DNA of 64,000 bases, taken from positions 1,612,001-1,676,000 of the forward strand of contig NZ_CP159290.1 of the NCBI RefSeq assembly GCF_040448685.1, written 5' to 3'. Position 1 is the stretch's first letter, and the number at the start of each line of letters is the position of its first letter. The translations under genes and the position numbers were made by a program. A model generated the notes under the pieces. The model ran no database searches. It worked only from the letters and a program-made list of their open reading frames with translations, and was not told where the DNA came from. The DNA is from Cellulosimicrobium sp. ES-005 (GTDB taxonomy: Bacteria; Actinomycetota; Actinomycetes; Actinomycetales; Cellulomonadaceae). This document shows positions 61,923-64,000 of this stretch, piece by piece.

Positions 61923-62636
61923 ATGAGCCCCACCCGTCGTGCCGTCCAGCTCCTCCTCGGCCTCCTCGCCTACGCGCTGTCCATGGCGATGCTGCTCCAC
62001 GCGGGCCAGGGCGGGATGCCGTGGGACGTCCTGCACCAGGGCGTCGTGCTGCGCACCGGGCTGCCGTTCGGCGTCGTCGTCGGGTCGCTCAGCGTGCTCG
62101 CGCTGCTCGCGTGGATCCCGCTGCGGCAGCGCCCGGGGATCGGGACGATCGCGAACGTCGTCGTCATCACCCTGACCATCGACCCGGCGATCGCGCTCGT
62201 GACCCGCCTCGTGCCCGACCCCGGCGTCGCCGCGAGCGTCGCGCTCGCCGTCGGCGGGATCGTGCTCAACGGGCTCGCGACCTCGGCGTACCTCGGGGTG
62301 CGCCTCGGGCCCGGCCCGCGCGACGGGCTCATGACCGGCCTCGTCGCGCGCACCGGGTGGTCGGTGCGCCTCGTGCGCACGCTCATCGAGGTCGTCGTCG
62401 TGTCGCTGGGCTGGGTGCTCGGCGGCACGCTGGGCTGGGCGACGGTCGCCTACGCGCTGGGCGTGGGGCCGATCGTCCAGCTCACGGCGCGCTGGTTCGC
62501 CCCGCGGGGGCTCGCGGACCCGCGCCCCGCCCGGGTGCGTCGTCGGGCGCACGCCGAGTCGGAGCCGCGGGAGCCCGTCGCCGCGACCACAGGCCCCCGG
62601 CCGGGCGAGGGAGGCATGCCCGAGCCCGGCCGGTGA
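61923..62636 (+). CDS. YczE/YyaS/YitT-like membrane protein
   Basis: The 237-residue protein has five hydrophobic helices and the YczE pattern (LLAYALSMAMLLHAGQGGMPWDVLHQGV, GLATSAYLGVRLGPGPRDGLMTGL). Its function is unknown; MocR-yczE pairs suggest transport linked to B6 or an amine. ATG 61923 has AGGATGG five bases before it; ATG 61914 overlaps this site. A polar Arg/Pro-rich tail of about 45 residues follows the last helix. A strong hairpin follows at 62642. Confidence 0.8.
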   Translation: MSPTRRAVQLLLGLLAYALSMAMLLHAGQGGMPWDVLHQGVVLRTGLPFGVVVGSLSVLALLAWIPLRQRPGIGTIANVVVITLTIDPAIALVTRLVPDPGVAASVALAVGGIVLNGLATSAYLGVRLGPGPRDGLMTGLVARTGWSVRLVRTLIEVVVVSLGWVLGGTLGWATVAYALGVGPIVQLTARWFAPRGLADPRPARVRRRAHAESEPREPVAATTGPRPGEGGMPEPGR

Positions 62637-62641
62637 GGAGA

Positions 62642-62681
62642 CGACGACGGCCCCGGCGGATCGCCGCCGGGGCCGTCGTCG
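62642..62681. terminator. Bidirectional terminator, yczE/aldo-keto reductase
   Basis: An 18-bp perfect stem (CGACGACGGCCCCGGCGG at 62642-62659 with 62664-62681) and a four-base ATCG loop between two convergent genes, six bases after one stop and 17 before the other. Confidence 0.75.
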
Positions 62682-62698
62682 CGCACGACGTGCCGGAG

Positions 62699-63712
62699 TC
62701 AGGCGACGCGCGTCTGCGGTGCGTTCTCCGCGGTCTTGCGCGGGTCGCGCTCGACGACGTCCCCGAGGACGTCGTCGATGCGCGCCAGGAGCTCGGCCGG
62801 GATCGTCACCCCCGACGCCTTGACGTTCTCGGCGACCTGCTCGGGCCGCGACGCACCCACGAGGGCCGCAGCGACGTTGTCGTTCTGCAGGACCCACGCG
62901 ATGGCGAGCTGCGGCATGGTGAGCCCCAGCTCGTCCGCGACCGGCTTGAGGCCCTGCAAGCGCGTGAGGACGTCGTCGGTCATGAACTGCGAGATCCCAC
63001 CGCGGCCCGCCTTCTCGTCGGCCGCGCGCGACCCGGCCGGTGCCGCCTGGCCGGGCAGGTACTTGCCGGACAGCACGCCCTGGGCCATCGGGGACCAGAC
63101 GATCTGCGACAGGCCCAGCTCGCGCGAGGTCGGCACGACCTCGTCCTCGATGACGCGCCACAGCATCGAGTACTGGGGCTGGGAGGAGATGAGCTGGAAG
63201 CCGAGCTCCTTCGCGAGCGCGGCGCCGGCGCGGATCTGGTCGGCGGTCCACTCGGAGACGCCGATGTACAGGGCCTTGCCCTGCCGGACGATGTCGGCGA
63301 ACGCCTGCATCGTCTCCTCGAGCGGCGTCTCGGTGTCGTACCGGTGCGCCTGGTAGAGGTCCACGTAGTCGGTGCCGAGCCGCTTGAGGGAGCCGTTGAT
63401 CGACTCCATGACGTGCTTGCGGGACAGGCCCGTGTCGTTGGGGCCGCCGGGGCCGGTCGGCCAGTAGACCTTCGTGAAGATCTCGAGCGACTCGCGCCGC
63501 TGTCCCTTGAGCGCGTCGCCGAGCACCTGCTCGGCCTTCGTGTTCGCGTAGACGTCCGCGGTGTCGAACGTCGAGATGCCGGCGTCGAGCGCCGCGTGGA
63601 CGCACGCCTTCGCGACGTCGTTCTCGACCTGGGAGCCGTGGGTGAGCCAGTTGCCGTAGGTGATCTCGGAGATCTTGAGACCCGAGTTGCCGAGGTAGCG
63701 GTAGGTGGGCAT
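62699..63712 (-). CDS. Aldo/keto reductase (potassium-channel beta-subunit-like)
   Basis: The 337-residue protein has an AKR barrel: MPTYRYLGNSGLKISEITYGNW, catalytic Asp53 and Tyr55 (FDTADVYANTKAE), Lys in IFTKVYWP and His in LYQAHRYD, with IVWSPMAQGVLSGKYLPG and a C-terminal NADPH site. It resembles the Kv-beta/AKR6 and YghZ-type enzymes that reduce aldehydes. Physiological substrate unknown. TAGGTT (63719-63724, minus) ends six bases before the ATG, so a leaderless message is likely. Confidence 0.9.
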   Translation of the reverse strand: MPTYRYLGNSGLKISEITYGNWLTHGSQVENDVAKACVHAALDAGISTFDTADVYANTKAEQVLGDALKGQRRESLEIFTKVYWPTGPGGPNDTGLSRKHVMESINGSLKRLGTDYVDLYQAHRYDTETPLEETMQAFADIVRQGKALYIGVSEWTADQIRAGAALAKELGFQLISSQPQYSMLWRVIEDEVVPTSRELGLSQIVWSPMAQGVLSGKYLPGQAAPAGSRAADEKAGRGGISQFMTDDVLTRLQGLKPVADELGLTMPQLAIAWVLQNDNVAAALVGASRPEQVAENVKASGVTIPAELLARIDDVLGDVVERDPRKTAENAPQTRVA

Positions 63713-63718
63713 GGGCTC

Positions 63719-63724
63719 AACCTA
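63719..63724 (-). promoter_or_regulatory. -10 hexamer of the aldo/keto reductase gene, leaderless
   Basis: TAGGTT on the minus strand, then GAGCCC, then the ATG at 63712. Confidence 0.4.
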
Positions 63725-63758
63725 ACCGCCGGACGGTTGCCTCAGGAACCGCTCCGGC

Positions 63759-64000
63759 TCACTCCGGGAAGACGCCGTGCTTCTTGTGCGTCGGCTTGGG
63801 CAGGCGTGCTCGGCGCAGCTGGAAGGCCCGCATGACGGCGTACATCGTCGTGCCCTTGGGGATCTCGCCGAACTTCGCGAGCAGGCGCTTGCGCAGGCGG
63901 CGCCACATGATGAAGCCGTCCACGACGGTCAGCAGCACGATGACGTAGAGCGTCATCACCGTGAGGAACGCCAGGTCCTGGTTTTGCGCGGTGAGGAACG
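63759..64000 (-). CDS. DUF3043 protein, C-terminal fragment
   Basis: Eighty codons are visible up to the stop at 63759. They encode a hydrophobic helix (FLTVMTLYVIVLLTVVDGFIMWRRL) followed by a basic tail (RKRLLAKFGEIPKGTTMYAVMRAFQLRRARLPKP), the C-terminal part of DUF3043, an actinobacterial membrane protein family of unknown function. The frame is open to the window edge, so the start lies beyond it; the GTG and ATG near 63956-63959 are internal. Confidence 0.85.
   Translation of the reverse strand, partial: FLTAQNQDLAFLTVMTLYVIVLLTVVDGFIMWRRLRKRLLAKFGEIPKGTTMYAVMRAFQLRRARLPKPTHKKHGVFPE

Overview
The window is very GC-rich (roughly 70% or more by eye), with dense genes, GTG/TTG starts, many 4-bp ATGA/GTGA gene overlaps and GlnA/GlnE/LipA/LipB/DUF4191/RDD/DUF3043 genes typical of Actinobacteria. 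Chitin and amino-sugar genes, polyphosphate glucokinase and a Cellulomonas-like GH3 enzyme suggest a soil member of the Micrococcales, in the Cellulomonas/Cellulosimicrobium/Isoptericola range; this placement is an inference from gene content. No rRNA, tRNA, insertion sequence, integrase or CRISPR array was recognised.

Region 1 (1-8216) is a catabolic island. A divergent PuuE-like deacetylase (cut by the window edge) and an FCD-type regulator are followed by a cytoplasmic beta-propeller enzyme, a complete dedicated ECF transporter (S, T and two ATPases), an extended SDR dehydrogenase, a DgoK-like kinase and a DgoA-like aldolase. Two copies of one operator (TTAGTCA-N4-TGAC) lie in front of the regulator and in front of the propeller gene. 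The kinase/aldolase pair points to a sugar acid as the end substrate, which would be an unusual cargo for an ECF transporter.

Region 2 (8450-18283) has an N-acyl-D-amino-acid deacylase and a DUF1275 membrane protein on the minus strand, then an amino-sugar operon: ROK regulator, ABC transporter (lipoprotein plus two permeases), GH3 beta-N-acetylglucosaminidase and NagA. With the secreted GH19 chitinase further on (37175-38086), this forms a plausible chitin/GlcNAc or wall-recycling route.

Region 3 (18415-32903) is mostly core metabolism: pyridoxine kinase, PEP carboxylase, an orphan anti-sigma-factor antagonist, polyphosphate glucokinase with methionine aminopeptidase, a cell-wall amidase, PanB, NadE, GlnA2 and GlnE.

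Region 4 (32955-63712) continues a gene order that matches Mycobacterium tuberculosis pepB-dlaT-Rv2216-lipB-lipA-Rv2219-Rv2219A-glnA1-glnE-glnA2-panB. It is interrupted by accessory blocks: 32955-38672 (F420-type reductase, SLC13-like transporter, Baeyer-Villiger monooxygenase, chitinase, small HTH protein), an MFS transporter between lipB and lipA, and 45187-51527 (MarR, MMPL exporter, anchored HNH nuclease, Gfo/Idh/MocA oxidoreductase, membrane pseudokinase). glnA1 is preceded by a good GlnR-type double box. The right end has PepA, two small membrane proteins, PyrD, a MocR/YczE pair, an aldo/keto reductase and the C-terminal part of a DUF3043 protein cut by the window edge.

Two sequence-level patterns recur. 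At least twelve genes carry a TANNNT hexamer exactly 6-7 nt before their start codon, as expected for leaderless transcripts; in two of these the -10 shares bases with the stop codon of the gene before. Many transcription units end in long, perfect GC-rich inverted repeats without a U-tract.
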